A DNA stretch of 64,000 bases from Sporosarcina sp. BP05 (GTDB taxonomy: Bacteria > Bacillota > Bacilli > Bacillales_A > Planococcaceae), in the NCBI RefSeq assembly GCF_014282005.1, contig NZ_JACFTD010000001.1, positions 62,001 to 126,000 on the forward strand, written 5' to 3'. Below, one piece after another: positions 9,515 through 18,676 of this stretch. The position numbers and the translations under genes were made by a program. The number at the start of each line of letters is the position of its first letter. The first letter of the stretch is position 1. The notes below the pieces were generated by a model. That model worked only from the letters and a program-made list of their open reading frames with translations. It did no database searches and had not been told where the DNA came from.

Positions 9515-9702
9515 ACTCAATCCCGATATTCAGGGTTTTCTTTCCCTCTGATCAAAATGAATAGTACATAAACAAAAACAACAACTAATCTATCAATACT
9601 CCTAGTAGAATCGGATTAACGGATACTAACTAATTGGTTAATTAGCAAGGGTTTTATAGGGGGAACGCTATAGGTTGAATATTCGTGCACTATATCCCGA
9701 CA

Positions 9703-9742
9703 AAAAAATCCCTAAAGACAAAATGTCTCTAGGGATTTTTTG
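9703..9742 (-). terminator. Intrinsic terminator of SLH phosphodiester glycosidase gene
   Basis: AAAAAATCCCT and AGGGATTTTTT form the stem, with GAC/GTC pairing inside. It has T-runs on both strands and lies about 135 nt past the stop codon at 9877. Confidence 0.7.
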
Positions 9743-9876
9743 GCGCCATCAACCAAGCCTACCATTAAACTAGATTACTAGATTAATAGTTTTTATATTT
9801 ATTTTATAAAAGGAATAACTCTACAAATTCATTGTACCATGATTTTTAGGAATCTCAAATACTATTTTAGATATAT

Positions 9877-12624
9877 TTACTTTTTGATAGTTCTGTAAAG
9901 AAAGACAGAGAAGTCCGCGCGGCTTATGTTTTGTGCCGGTCCAAACTTGCCCCCGCCAATCCCTTGTGTAATGTCATTGTACGCAAGGGAGTTAATCGCA
10001 TCAAAGGCGAAACTTCCTTTTATGTCATTGAAATAGTTTTCTTGCCCAAGTTGCAAGCTGAATCCACGTTGCAAAATTGCCGCCATCTCCGCACGCGTCA
10101 GTTTGCCGTTCGGATCAAACTTTGTGCCGCCTTCTTTCCCACGGATAAAACCGGCATTGGCGACTGCTGCTACTTCTTTGTAAAATGTCATACTTGGCAC
10201 CATGTCGGCAAAGCCTGGATCTTTTACATCGTTCAGTGGCAGTTTTAAGGCACGTGCCAGTAAGATTGCGCCTTGTTGTCTTGTCAGTTCCTGGTAAGGA
10301 GCGAATGAACCGTCTGCATACCCTGCAATAATCCCTTCATTGACAAGCGCAGTTATTTCTTTTTCCGCCCTGAATGTAAGGCCCGTGTCTTTGAATAGAC
10401 CTTCTTTAAAGTTCGCATTAAATACAGCTTTCACATCGTCAATCATGATGGACCCTTTTGTTTTAAGTGCTGCTGTCGGTTGAGCGATATAGATTTGCTT
10501 CAAAGTCACGTCGCCTATTGCAGTGGAAGGAATTTGTGCGCTCACAAAATTCCAACCTAGCCATTTCAGACCGTTTTCAGGGGTAAAGTCAATTATATAT
10601 TCTTTCCCTGTACTGTCCGCAATCTTGCCGCGCAGCCATGTATTTCCTGCATCTCCATAAACACGAGCCGTTAATTTAACGGGTGTTCCCCCTGTTTTTA
10701 AAGGCGTTGTCGCTTCAATGTATGCAGCCGACGTCCCTGCTTGCTCGGTGAAATCATACGTTAATTTAAGCGCCCCTGTCCCTTGGAATGCTGGCTCTTT
10801 AGTTCCATTTAGTGAAATTTGAGCCGTTCCATTTGCTGCGCTTGATTTCCAGTTTGTAATGGTTTCCATCCCGTCAATTCGGTAATATTCACCGGTAATT
10901 GTGACAGGGATAGTTATGGTTTGATTTGCAAGTGTTGCAGTTATCATTCCAGAACCATCTGTTTTCGCGGCAGTGAAGGAACCTGCTGCCGTAATCGTTC
11001 CTATAGATGAAGGTGCCGTCCATTTGACAAGTGATGGATCGAAGATGACTTCCCTGTTTTTACTGTCATATGCTTTGGCGGTCATCAATCTTGTTTCACC
11101 TGCCCGTACTTCTATGCTTGGCGTCGATGGTGCAATTTTTGCGATTGCATCGACTACTTCAAATGGCAGGGTTCCTGTTGCTCCACCATTTTGGACTGTG
11201 AGCGTTCCTACACCCGCTTTTTGGGCCGTGAAATTGAGTCCGTTTGCCGTAATTAGACCCTGAGGTGATGATAATTTCACATCCGCCGCATTCACCGTTA
11301 CAGGGTTATAGTAGTTATCCATGACAAAGTCGACAAGTACTGAACCTTTCGTCCCTTTTAGATAAACACCAGTTTTCGCAAGATGCGCTTTTACAGTTGT
11401 CGGTGTTCCTTTTGGAGCTGTCGATACGGCGAAAAGAGCTGTTGAAACCGCACGCTCAGTTCCATCTGATGGTTTGTTGAATAAAGAAACATTGACATCT
11501 CCGGGATTTCGGACAGCCATTGCCGTCGATCCACCACCGTCAAGGTTCAACGCGTGATCTGCTCCAATTGTTACGAGATACTCAGCAAACTCTTTTAAAC
11601 TCATACCTTGGCTGTACGGTGCTTGTCTTCCATCCACCGTCACCATGAATACTTTCGACCCCGTTTTGTCGATTGCGATTGCTGTGCGCGGTGCACGTTC
11701 TCTCGCTCGATCGCTCGTCGGATCGATTGCCAAGTCCACTTTACCGTTTTTGACAAGTTCTGGGCCTGACGCCAGCATGAAGGATGAACCTTTCCATTTA
11801 TCATCGATGTTAGCGGTAATGGAGATTGATTCGCCTATCCCGATATCTTTGACAATTTGCATCGCATCGCCATGTGCCGATAGAACGAAGCCGTCTTTTG
11901 GTATCGTGGATGCTGATTCATCGCCACGAGTTCTTATTTTCGAAACTTTACCTGTTACCGTTTCTCCAAAGTTCAAGGCCGTCCCGCCTGTTACTTCAGT
12001 AATAACAAGCTCAATACCGAGTGCATTCGTTTCTGTTGTTGTAGCCGGATAGAGCGGTGTGTATAAGATTAGATTGTCATTGGAACGCTGCTTGTCCGTA
12101 CTTGTAATCGGATAATCCGTTCCTGCATGGTTGAAGGAAATATCTAAATTATATGCGTCGATTTTACCTTTACCATTTTTATCGATTCCAAATGCAACTG
12201 GTTGATTGACATACTGATCAAACCCAGATGCGATGATTCCCGCATTCATAAGCCTGTCCCGATAGGCAATTAAGTACATCGGCAAGTAGCCCTGATCTTT
12301 TGACCAGAAAAACGAACCATTGATGGCCCCTGCGACTTGTTTTCCAGCACCTGTATAAGCATTCGCTTGAACAGTCGTGCGTGTTAGCTTATTGAGTGGC
12401 GTTGGGTAGCCCACGTCTACCGTCGTATACGGATCTTTCAAGTCAACTGTCATATGGCGAATTGCTTGTGGATTGCCCGAAATTGTATTTTGGTTGTATT
12501 CGTACTGAACACCTTCTGAGATTTTAATCTGTTCTTTCGCTGCAGCAAATGATAACGCAGGAAAAGCCAATAAAAACATGATTGACATAGTAATAATTTG
12601 TTTCATTTTTGTATGTTTTAGCAC
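9877..12624 (-). CDS. SLH-anchored phosphodiester glycosidase (NAGPA family)
   Basis: About 915 residues. A signal peptide is followed by a phosphodiester glycosidase / NAGPA domain (about 60-390; NGSFFW, GPELVKNGK, RAPRTAIAID, TVDGRQAPYSQGMS, LNLDGGGSTAMAVR). Then come Ig-like and bacterial Big-type segments, a carbohydrate-binding-like module (about 560-730), and three C-terminal SLH repeats (about 740-915). The family cleaves GlcNAc-phosphodiester bonds in the lysosomal enzyme, and bacterial members are linked to exopolysaccharide or wall polymers; the substrate here is unknown. The start is uncertain: a TTG at 12642 lies inside the GGGGG tract, whereas GTG 12624 has GGGGG about 11 nt upstream and ATG 12606 has none. 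GTG 12624 was chosen. Confidence 0.88.
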   Translation of the reverse strand: MLKHTKMKQIITMSIMFLLAFPALSFAAAKEQIKISEGVQYEYNQNTISGNPQAIRHMTVDLKDPYTTVDVGYPTPLNKLTRTTVQANAYTGAGKQVAGAINGSFFWSKDQGYLPMYLIAYRDRLMNAGIIASGFDQYVNQPVAFGIDKNGKGKIDAYNLDISFNHAGTDYPITSTDKQRSNDNLILYTPLYPATTTETNALGIELVITEVTGGTALNFGETVTGKVSKIRTRGDESASTIPKDGFVLSAHGDAMQIVKDIGIGESISITANIDDKWKGSSFMLASGPELVKNGKVDLAIDPTSDRARERAPRTAIAIDKTGSKVFMVTVDGRQAPYSQGMSLKEFAEYLVTIGADHALNLDGGGSTAMAVRNPGDVNVSLFNKPSDGTERAVSTALFAVSTAPKGTPTTVKAHLAKTGVYLKGTKGSVLVDFVMDNYYNPVTVNAADVKLSSPQGLITANGLNFTAQKAGVGTLTVQNGGATGTLPFEVVDAIAKIAPSTPSIEVRAGETRLMTAKAYDSKNREVIFDPSLVKWTAPSSIGTITAAGSFTAAKTDGSGMITATLANQTITIPVTITGEYYRIDGMETITNWKSSAANGTAQISLNGTKEPAFQGTGALKLTYDFTEQAGTSAAYIEATTPLKTGGTPVKLTARVYGDAGNTWLRGKIADSTGKEYIIDFTPENGLKWLGWNFVSAQIPSTAIGDVTLKQIYIAQPTAALKTKGSIMIDDVKAVFNANFKEGLFKDTGLTFRAEKEITALVNEGIIAGYADGSFAPYQELTRQQGAILLARALKLPLNDVKDPGFADMVPSMTFYKEVAAVANAGFIRGKEGGTKFDPNGKLTRAEMAAILQRGFSLQLGQENYFNDIKGSFAFDAINSLAYNDITQGIGGGKFGPAQNISRADFSVFLYRTIKK

Positions 12625-12813
12625 TGAATCTAGTACCCCCAACTTTTTATGTAGTATATCTAGTATAGACTGTTATTCTAGAAAAGTCATAAGAGTATTG
12701 GATGAGTTCCATTTTCCTACTATTTAACTAATAAAATGGTTATTGGGGTCATAGATTCTTTGGCTTGGCTGATGAACTTTTTTATGAGAGTGAGTGGTGG
12801 GGCGGGAGGTGGT

Positions 12814-12951
12814 TTGTGGGATGCTTCGCCGAGTTTGATGGATGGTTTGCCACGTTTGTTGGACACTTTGCCGAGTTTGTTGGACGCTTCGCCACGTTCG
12901 TTGGACGCTTCACCGAGTTTGTTGGACACTTCCACGCTTCCGTTAGACATC
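12814..12951 (+). repeat. TTGGACACTT tandem array A (about 7 units)
   Basis: Units of exactly 21 nt begin TTGGACACTT or TTGGACGCTT, the clearest at 12859, 12880, 12901 and 12922, with degenerate copies on either side. The array starts 25 nt beyond the terminator of the 13033-14490 gene and ends before the promoter region of the phosphodiester glycosidase gene. The overlapping open frames here are by-products of the 21-nt period. Confidence 0.9.
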
Positions 12952-12975
12952 TAAAAGTCTTGAAACCAATAAAAA

Positions 12976-13017
12976 AGACCATCTCATAAGCCTATTAACT
13001 CCGGCTTACAAGACAGT
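12976..13017 (-). terminator. Intrinsic terminator of O-antigen-ligase-like gene
   Basis: On the minus strand GACTGTCTTGTAAGCC pairs along its full 16 positions (allowing G-U) with GGCTTATGAGATGGTC and is followed by six T residues. Confidence 0.75.
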
Positions 13018-13032
13018 CCTTGTTTTTATGAT

Positions 13033-14490
13033 TTATTCCACGTGATTCGCTTTACGATTTGTCAGTGCTATGAAAGCACCTAGTAATATATAGAAGTACA
13101 TGGTGAATGTCTTGTCTTCCCATATATTATAAATTAGCCCGCACCAGAATACGCCAATCAATGCAGCGAGCATCGGGATTGCCATTGGTGAATCGTTGCG
13201 TTTCTTCCAAAATAGGATGAGCATCCCAAGAAGGAAGACTGCAAATAATAGTACACCAACAACACCCGTTTGGGTAATTACTTGAATGTATTGGTTGTCC
13301 GAATAAATATTAAACCTAATATCATACGCTTTATAAATAGGTGATGAGTATGTTTTGGACGCTGAATCCCCAAATGTTGCAAAACCGGTTCCAATGATTG
13401 GATAGTCCTTGAACACTTCGAATCCTTTATCTACGATAAATAGACGCCCTGTCGTCTTACTTTTATCTAACGTACCAGAGTTAAATGTTTCTGTTATACG
13501 ATTTTTCTCAACGGCAAATCCGCCTTCATCTTCAGCTGGACCGGTCCGTACGAAATCGCCTACATCAGTATTATTACTAATCCATTGCGCGCTGTACGTA
13601 ATCGGTACAACAATCAGAACGAATCCGAGTGCTACAACCGCAGCCACTTTCACAATAAATTTCCAGTTCAGTGTCAACAAGAAGTAAACGGCCAAACCGA
13701 TGGCAACCGCAATCCAGGTCCCACGGCTATATGTCAGGATCCATGTACCAGCTAGTAGAACGAGCACGATGTTGATGAGCCACTGCATATAGTTCTTCGG
13801 TAATAATGCTTTTAAATAGTAGGAAAGAATGCCGGCGATTGTTAAATGGACAGCCAAAACATTCGGGTTATTGATAAGGCCATAAATCCGGCTGCTATTG
13901 TTTGGAGATAGCTGACGGTTAATCCAGTTTTCCGGCATTAGAGCAGATCGCATCGACAGTTTTTCGACGAGTCCCTGGATGATAAGGAGTACGGCGACCA
14001 TAAATGTGAGCAAAAGGAAATTCTTGATATCACGTTTCGTAATATCGAGTCTTTTCACGCTATATAGCAACAAAAATGTTATGACGAATGCACGCAATTG
14101 GAAAACGATTGCCATCGGCAGCACGCCGGTCATGAATGCCGAAACACTTCCGACAACCAAGAAACCGATGAACGCCCACTCATAAATTTCAAAATGAAAG
14201 ACCGATTTCATATCTTTTCGCAAATCCCAAACGACACGGAGAAATACGAACACGATAACGATATCGCCAATAAGTTTAAGTGTTGGGTTCACTTCAATTA
14301 AAAATGAGCGAAGTGGAAAATAAATGATTAGAAATAATATGGATTGTTTCGGTCTTACTAAAGCAGCTAATGCTAGCAGAAGTGTCACTACATATGCCAC
14401 CGTAGCTGACGGGATGAGCAGTGTAAGGACTAATAAGACTGTACCTATAAGCGGAACTGTAATGTCTTGTAATCTAGATGTGAAATTCAT
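13033..14490 (-). CDS. O-antigen ligase / polymerase family membrane protein
   Basis: 485 residues with about 11-12 hydrophobic segments and a large extracytoplasmic loop (about 290-390) containing the conserved TYSRGTW motif just before it and a GTGFATFGD stretch, as in Wzy_C/O-antigen ligase proteins. In Gram-positives such proteins polymerise or ligate surface polysaccharide, or attach glycans to proteins. In this locus a role in assembling or attaching the SCWP or S-layer glycan is plausible but inferred. The ATG start has AAAGGG 8 nt upstream. It is a single gene with its own terminator. Confidence 0.85.
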   Translation of the reverse strand: MNFTSRLQDITVPLIGTVLLVLTLLIPSATVAYVVTLLLALAALVRPKQSILFLIIYFPLRSFLIEVNPTLKLIGDIVIVFVFLRVVWDLRKDMKSVFHFEIYEWAFIGFLVVGSVSAFMTGVLPMAIVFQLRAFVITFLLLYSVKRLDITKRDIKNFLLLTFMVAVLLIIQGLVEKLSMRSALMPENWINRQLSPNNSSRIYGLINNPNVLAVHLTIAGILSYYLKALLPKNYMQWLINIVLVLLAGTWILTYSRGTWIAVAIGLAVYFLLTLNWKFIVKVAAVVALGFVLIVVPITYSAQWISNNTDVGDFVRTGPAEDEGGFAVEKNRITETFNSGTLDKSKTTGRLFIVDKGFEVFKDYPIIGTGFATFGDSASKTYSSPIYKAYDIRFNIYSDNQYIQVITQTGVVGVLLFAVFLLGMLILFWKKRNDSPMAIPMLAALIGVFWCGLIYNIWEDKTFTMYFYILLGAFIALTNRKANHVE

Positions 14491-14584
14491 GCTTTAAACC
14501 CTTTCTATACTTCATTGGAAATATCAGTATACCACAGGAAACCTCTTCAACTAACACTATTTTTAGATGTCTTTTATATAGATT

Positions 14585-14810
14585 AAGATAAAGATTCCCT
14601 TCAAATCCGCTTCGGCGCTTAGGGGATGCCTCCCGCCATAAGCCTGACCACTGCGCTATCAGTCTTATGGCTTCGGCTATCCGGTGTCCAGTTACTGACT
14701 CAATTCACGCCCTTCGAATTGTGACAGTAATAGCGACTGGCATCCAATGGCGCCTTCGCTCAAACTATACATGTATTCATATGTTCAATTTATATAGTCG
14801 GCACTACTTA
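14585..14810. repeat. Degenerate interspersed repeat, copy 1
   Basis: Contains GCTTCGGCGCTTAGGGGATG, a CCGCCATAAGCC segment, and a distal end reading GGCGCCTTCGCTCA then GTATTCATATGTTCAA. The outer ends are imperfect inverted repeats of each other. The same order of blocks and the same downstream ATTCAT...GTTCAA...TATATAGT tail occur at 27276-27433. It resembles the palindromic interspersed repeats common in Bacillaceae intergenic regions. Confidence 0.7.
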
Positions 14811-15216
14811 TTTAGAATTAACTAGGTGGTATACCTTACCAATATAACGAACAAATCTAGCGAAGGAGCGACACTAATGATAGGCAGTCCAATAGCGCCG
14901 CGTCCTGCGGCAAAGGCTGCACACCCGCATCCTGCTGGCGCCAGAGCAATAAGACCAAGGAGGGTTGCTAGCTCAATCTCTCCAAAGTTATCTTCTGGTG
15001 GGCTTATTGCGTGAGGCCAACACCAAGCGACAAAGCGGTGTTGGAAGTACATTCTATTTGTTAAGTGCCGGGTATATAGGTAGACGTTTAACAACGCTTT
15101 AAGATGCATCGAATTTGCCTCTATTATAAGCACCATTAGGCGACATGCCTAGTAAATCACACAATATAAGTGGACAAGTCAGGCTTCTCAGGTGTTTTAA
15201 CGACGTCTACAAAAAA

Positions 15217-15250
15217 AATGTTTACCGCATATAAAATACGGTAAACCGAT
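15217..15250 (-). terminator. Intrinsic terminator of DUF4855 SLH gene 1
   Basis: GTTTACCG (15220-15227) pairs with CGGTAAAC (15239-15246), and eight A residues precede it on the plus strand, giving a U-run in the minus transcript. Confidence 0.8.
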
Positions 15251-15255
15251 TCTCT

Positions 15256-16977
15256 TTATTTCGCTTTAAAAAAAGTGTTGGTTAATTGTTCGTACCAACT
15301 TTTATAAACTGGATGATCAATTGTTGCCATGCGTTCGACCATATTCGTTCCTTGGTAAAACATCATTCCTTTTTCATCAAGACCATAGCGTTTTGCGAAG
15401 TTCATATACAACTTAAACTCCTCTACCCCTCTACCCTCTTCTACATGACCGGCGCCGTAAGAATCAATTTCAATGGTAATACCAGTTCCATAGATTTGAG
15501 CATTTAAAAACGCGCGATGCAAGCGTTCTTCCTTGTTCAAAACACTCGTTCGGAATGCGTTCGGTTGTAAGAACGCTGCGTCGAAACCATAGTCTTTCCA
15601 TTTATGAAAATTCGTTGATGTCGCATGCGGTGAGTAAATGAAAAACTTCTCATGTTTCGTCATTAAACTCGACAGCGAGGAAATAAGCACTTCATCTTCC
15701 ACCGTCCTGACTGTTTCGCTCAACCAGTAGAAGCCTTTGAAATTCAGATTTTTATAATCAGCCTGTTTAAATCCGTTCAATACATTCGTAATGTACCAGC
15801 TAGCCAAATCGTATCTGGAGTAAACTGTATTTGGTTGTTCTTGGCCGTCCAACATAATAATATCGCCATTACGTTTCGGATAGGGAATCGCAACATAAAC
15901 GTCCACTACTCTGTTATTAAATTTTGCTGATTCATTTAAATTATTCAGTGCACCTTCGTTTGCAAATGTTCGCTTTACATACGTATCCCAATCACTGTAA
16001 TTCGCATCATTCGTTGGAACATCTACAAACTGGTTCCCTGCCTCATTGTAACGAAGTCCGAGGACGACAAAAGTGTCAAACATTTCTTGATCTGCACCAT
16101 CGACCTTGGATTTCATGTATGGATTGAAAAACTGTGGTGTGAAGTCATCCACTTTTTTAAAACCGCTATACACTTCGTTATATCCATTGTAAATCAGTAC
16201 GCCACTATTTAAATTGGTCTTGTCATCTGTTGCAATCGTCTGCGCATATTCAACAAATTTATTGCTTTGTGGGTGAATTGTACCGTCTTCATAATAGTTG
16301 ACTTCATCCAACGCATCTTCCACAGATGAGACAATTGCTACTGTTTGTCCGGCACTTTTTACTTCATATGCAATTGGTTTTTGATAGACACGGGCAAGAA
16401 ATGCACTAAATTGCGCTCTTGTGACCACTTCGTTTGGACGGAAAGTGCCGTCATTATATCCCGTGGTTACATTTTGGAAAGCGATGGCATCGATGAAAGG
16501 ATAGTACTCATCATTATTTGATACGTCTTTAAAGGATGATAGCCCCTTCCCCTCATATGAATAAGCAGTCGCAATCATCCGTGACATCTCGTCCCTTGTC
16601 AAAGGCGCATCGGGATTAAAGTTATCTTCCTCAAGTGTTAACCACCCACGCTCAATGGCAATCATTACTTCCTGGTAATTCGGAGAAGTAGGTTGCATGT
16701 CTTTCAATGGCTTCGGTTGACTTTCTAGATCGGCAAGGTCAATCGCACGGCCCATCATCACCGCCGCATCTTTCCGCGAGATAGCCAATCCCGGTTTGAA
16801 GCTCCCATCAGAAAATCCACGAATCACTTCATGTTTTGCGATGAACTGAATGTCCTCATATGCCCAATACTCATGGGACACGTCTTTATATGTTGCCGCT
16901 AGTGCTGTTCCAGTTGCTAGAACTAGAACAAACCCGAAAGACATTGCAAAAATCAATGCCTTTTTTACTCGTTTCAT
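15256..16977 (-). CDS. SLH-anchored DUF4855 protein, copy 1
   Basis: 573 residues: signal peptide (1-27), three SLH repeats (about 28-200; ISRK, TRDE and TRAQ motifs), then a DUF4855 domain (about 260-570) marked by LIYNGYN, FDTFVVLGLRY, YVAIPYPKRNGDI, FKGFYWLSETV, FIYSPHATSTNF, FDAAFLQPN, EIDSYG and MFYQGTNMVERM. The conserved acidic and aromatic residues around FYWL.E and EIDSYG suggest a TIM-barrel glycosidase-like enzyme, but activity is not established for this family. A paralogue of nearly the same length lies at 20517-22169. The start has GGGGGAT 7-8 nt upstream. Confidence 0.9.
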   Translation of the reverse strand: MKRVKKALIFAMSFGFVLVLATGTALAATYKDVSHEYWAYEDIQFIAKHEVIRGFSDGSFKPGLAISRKDAAVMMGRAIDLADLESQPKPLKDMQPTSPNYQEVMIAIERGWLTLEEDNFNPDAPLTRDEMSRMIATAYSYEGKGLSSFKDVSNNDEYYPFIDAIAFQNVTTGYNDGTFRPNEVVTRAQFSAFLARVYQKPIAYEVKSAGQTVAIVSSVEDALDEVNYYEDGTIHPQSNKFVEYAQTIATDDKTNLNSGVLIYNGYNEVYSGFKKVDDFTPQFFNPYMKSKVDGADQEMFDTFVVLGLRYNEAGNQFVDVPTNDANYSDWDTYVKRTFANEGALNNLNESAKFNNRVVDVYVAIPYPKRNGDIIMLDGQEQPNTVYSRYDLASWYITNVLNGFKQADYKNLNFKGFYWLSETVRTVEDEVLISSLSSLMTKHEKFFIYSPHATSTNFHKWKDYGFDAAFLQPNAFRTSVLNKEERLHRAFLNAQIYGTGITIEIDSYGAGHVEEGRGVEEFKLYMNFAKRYGLDEKGMMFYQGTNMVERMATIDHPVYKSWYEQLTNTFFKAK

Positions 16978-17142
16978 TATGTATCCCCCAATATTTTCTA
17001 TTTATTGCTAGTCTCATTTCTATTTTCACCTTTCAATCGTCTAATGTAAAGACATAGCCGGCGATTGTTTGATAAATTAGATAAGGATTCAAACTTCAGT
17101 CGATCATATACAAGTCGCCTTGTACTCAAATAATGTTCACAA

Positions 17143-17179
17143 AAACATCCTCCCAAAGTCGAATTATTGGAGGATGTTT
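17143..17179 (-). terminator. Intrinsic terminator of the 17246-18325 SLH gene
   Basis: Perfect 11-bp stem AAACATCCTCC / GGAGGATGTTT, about 65 nt past the stop codon. Confidence 0.8.
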
Positions 17180-17245
17180 GTTCTATTTCCTCAACTACGG
17201 GACAGTGTAGTAATTACCCCAGTGTCACCCAAACATTCATTTACT

Positions 17246-18325
17246 TTATCGAATATTTATTAATTCATATATCGTTTTTCCTTTTGCATCAAGCACTTTT
17301 ACTTTTCCTACACCTTTAACATAATAAACTTTTGCACCTTCACCAAGCGTTACTTCTACAGCTTCTGTGAATGTCTTGAATGGTGTTGTGACTTTTTTAT
17401 TAACACCCGTTATTCTACTCGTGTCCATGTCTGACTCCCATTTTCTTCCTAGTTTTATCGGGTAGCGTAGTTCAACATAATAATTGGACATTGGATAGGC
17501 TGATATCAAGCCCTGATACGATTCATCTTCTATTAAGTAAATAGCTTCTCCTGAAGTCTGATTCGTCGTTTCCCACACATATCCCACATAGTCCGAGTCT
17601 TTCCCGAAAATATATCCTACGTCTTTAAATATGAGGTCCTCAAGGCCGTTCTGTTGAGATTTATATGTGTACTGCTTTGTTTTGTCTTTTGCAAAACTAT
17701 TTTCGATGGAGGCTTTTTGTTTAAATTCCACTTCCAAGGCGCGGGCAAGAAATGCTGAAAATTGTCCGCGTGAAATATTCAGTGTTGGACGGAATGTACT
17801 GTCCGTATAACCTGCTGTGATGGAGGCAAGTGAAAGTCGGTGAATCGCTTCATAGGCAACCATATTCTCGCCGGTGTCTTTGAATTTGAATGGTGATTCT
17901 ACATACAAATCAAAAGCTCTAGATATGATGATTGCCATATCTCCCCTTGAAATTAAGGCGTCCGGTTTAAAGGTATGATTCGAATAACCGGTAATAATTC
18001 CAAGATTGACGGCTGATGTGATATAGCCACTTGCCTGCTTCTCTTTCGTAACGTCTTTAAACTTTGTGTCACGCTGTTTGCCGTCCAGTTTTAAAGCCCT
18101 TCCAATCATAATCGCTGCATCCCCACGGGTAACAGCTCGATCGGGCTTGAAAGTCCCATCCGAGTAACCTGAAATGATCTTCTTATTCACCAAATAGGAT
18201 ATTTCATCATAAAATTGATGGGAAGTTTGTAAATCCTTCAAACCCGTAGCATGCGTACTAAATCCGAAAACACTAAAAAGAAGCAATACGAACGCTAGAA
18301 AGACACCGTATTTTTTCATTGACAA
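17246..18325 (-). CDS. SLH protein with uncharacterised C-terminal domain
   Basis: About 359 residues: signal peptide, three SLH repeats (about 25-205; TRGD, SRGD and SRGQ motifs) and a C-terminal domain of about 150 residues that I do not recognise. The latter contains YKSQQNGLEDLIFKDVGYIF, SDYVGYVWETTNQTSGEAIY and a closing VKGVGKVKVLDAKGKTIYEL, which suggests a small all-beta fold similar to lipoprotein-like ligand-binding modules. No catalytic motif is evident. TTG 18325 is preferred because AAAGGA lies 7 nt upstream; GTG 18331 is too close to it and ATG 18319 too far. It lies between two DUF4855 SLH genes and next to an SLH transglycosylase. Confidence 0.82.
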   Translation of the reverse strand: MSMKKYGVFLAFVLLLFSVFGFSTHATGLKDLQTSHQFYDEISYLVNKKIISGYSDGTFKPDRAVTRGDAAIMIGRALKLDGKQRDTKFKDVTKEKQASGYITSAVNLGIITGYSNHTFKPDALISRGDMAIIISRAFDLYVESPFKFKDTGENMVAYEAIHRLSLASITAGYTDSTFRPTLNISRGQFSAFLARALEVEFKQKASIENSFAKDKTKQYTYKSQQNGLEDLIFKDVGYIFGKDSDYVGYVWETTNQTSGEAIYLIEDESYQGLISAYPMSNYYVELRYPIKLGRKWESDMDTSRITGVNKKVTTPFKTFTEAVEVTLGEGAKVYYVKGVGKVKVLDAKGKTIYELINIR

Positions 18326-18440
18326 GCTCACTTCCTTTCTGTTTTAAAGACATTAGATGTGTCGGACAGAGGATCTATAGGAAATGCTCCACATTACCTT
18401 TTTAAAACTTATTTAGTCAATAAATATCGCTGGCGTCTTT

Positions 18441-18628
18441 TTATTCATAGAATTGAATGCCCTCTTTTTCTAAACCTTCGTAACTGCTATCGATTCCTTG
18501 AATGGTCATTTATTCGGTTATTTTAAAGGTTGAACCTCCAAATAATCGACTTTTATCCCCTCCTCTTTAATAGTGCCGGTTGTAGTAGTTAGACGGATAC
18601 AGCTCCATTTAGTTACAGTTTTAGTAGA
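18441..18628 (-). pseudogene. Possible remnant of a small coding sequence
   Basis: Two short adjacent minus-strand frames look protein-like. One of about 36 codons contains CIRLTTTTGTIKEEGIKVDY and ends at TAA 18518-18520, with no start after an upstream in-frame TAA. The other runs 18509-18441 (MTIQGIDSSYEGLEKEGIQF and two more residues). Neither has a convincing ribosome binding site. They may be pieces of one frameshifted, truncated gene; the product is not recognised. Confidence 0.25.
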
Positions 18629-18636
18629 TTAGTAGA

Positions 18637-18672
18637 AAACCCCCTTAAGTCTACTAGACAGTAAGAGGGTGA
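18637..18672 (-). terminator. Intrinsic terminator of SLH transglycosylase gene
   Basis: ACCCTCTTA pairs with TAAGGGGGT, extended by an inner GTCTA/TAGAC stem, and is followed by TTTTC on the minus strand. Confidence 0.75.
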
Positions 18673-18676
18673 TTGG

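Larger units (their letters stand above)
8779..9876. other. Gene-poor 1.1-kb intergenic region
   Basis: No ORF with a plausible start and Shine-Dalgarno was found. The part near 8779-8950 is AT-rich promoter and leader for the 5'-nucleotidase gene. The centre holds a strong hairpin (9331-9362) immediately followed by an IS3 orfB scar (9364-9514). The distal part holds the terminator of the next gene (9703-9740). A 60-codon minus-strand frame at 8996-9178 lacks a ribosome binding site and recognisable domains. Confidence 0.6.
14491..15255. other. 765-nt gene-free region with degenerate repeat and GC-rich block
   Basis: The first part (14585-14810) is a degenerate repeat shared with 27276-27433. 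The block at about 14860-15015 is strikingly GC-rich and open on both strands (62 codons plus, 104 codons minus), but has no ribosome binding site and no domain I recognise. A terminator at 15220-15246 closes the region. Confidence 0.6.

Noticed and set aside
12720..12989. Open frames on both strands across array A (66-76 codons)
   Set aside because: They are by-products of the 21-nt period, giving 7-residue repeats in several frames at once. No ribosome binding site, and other arrays break the frame with 19- and 20-nt units.
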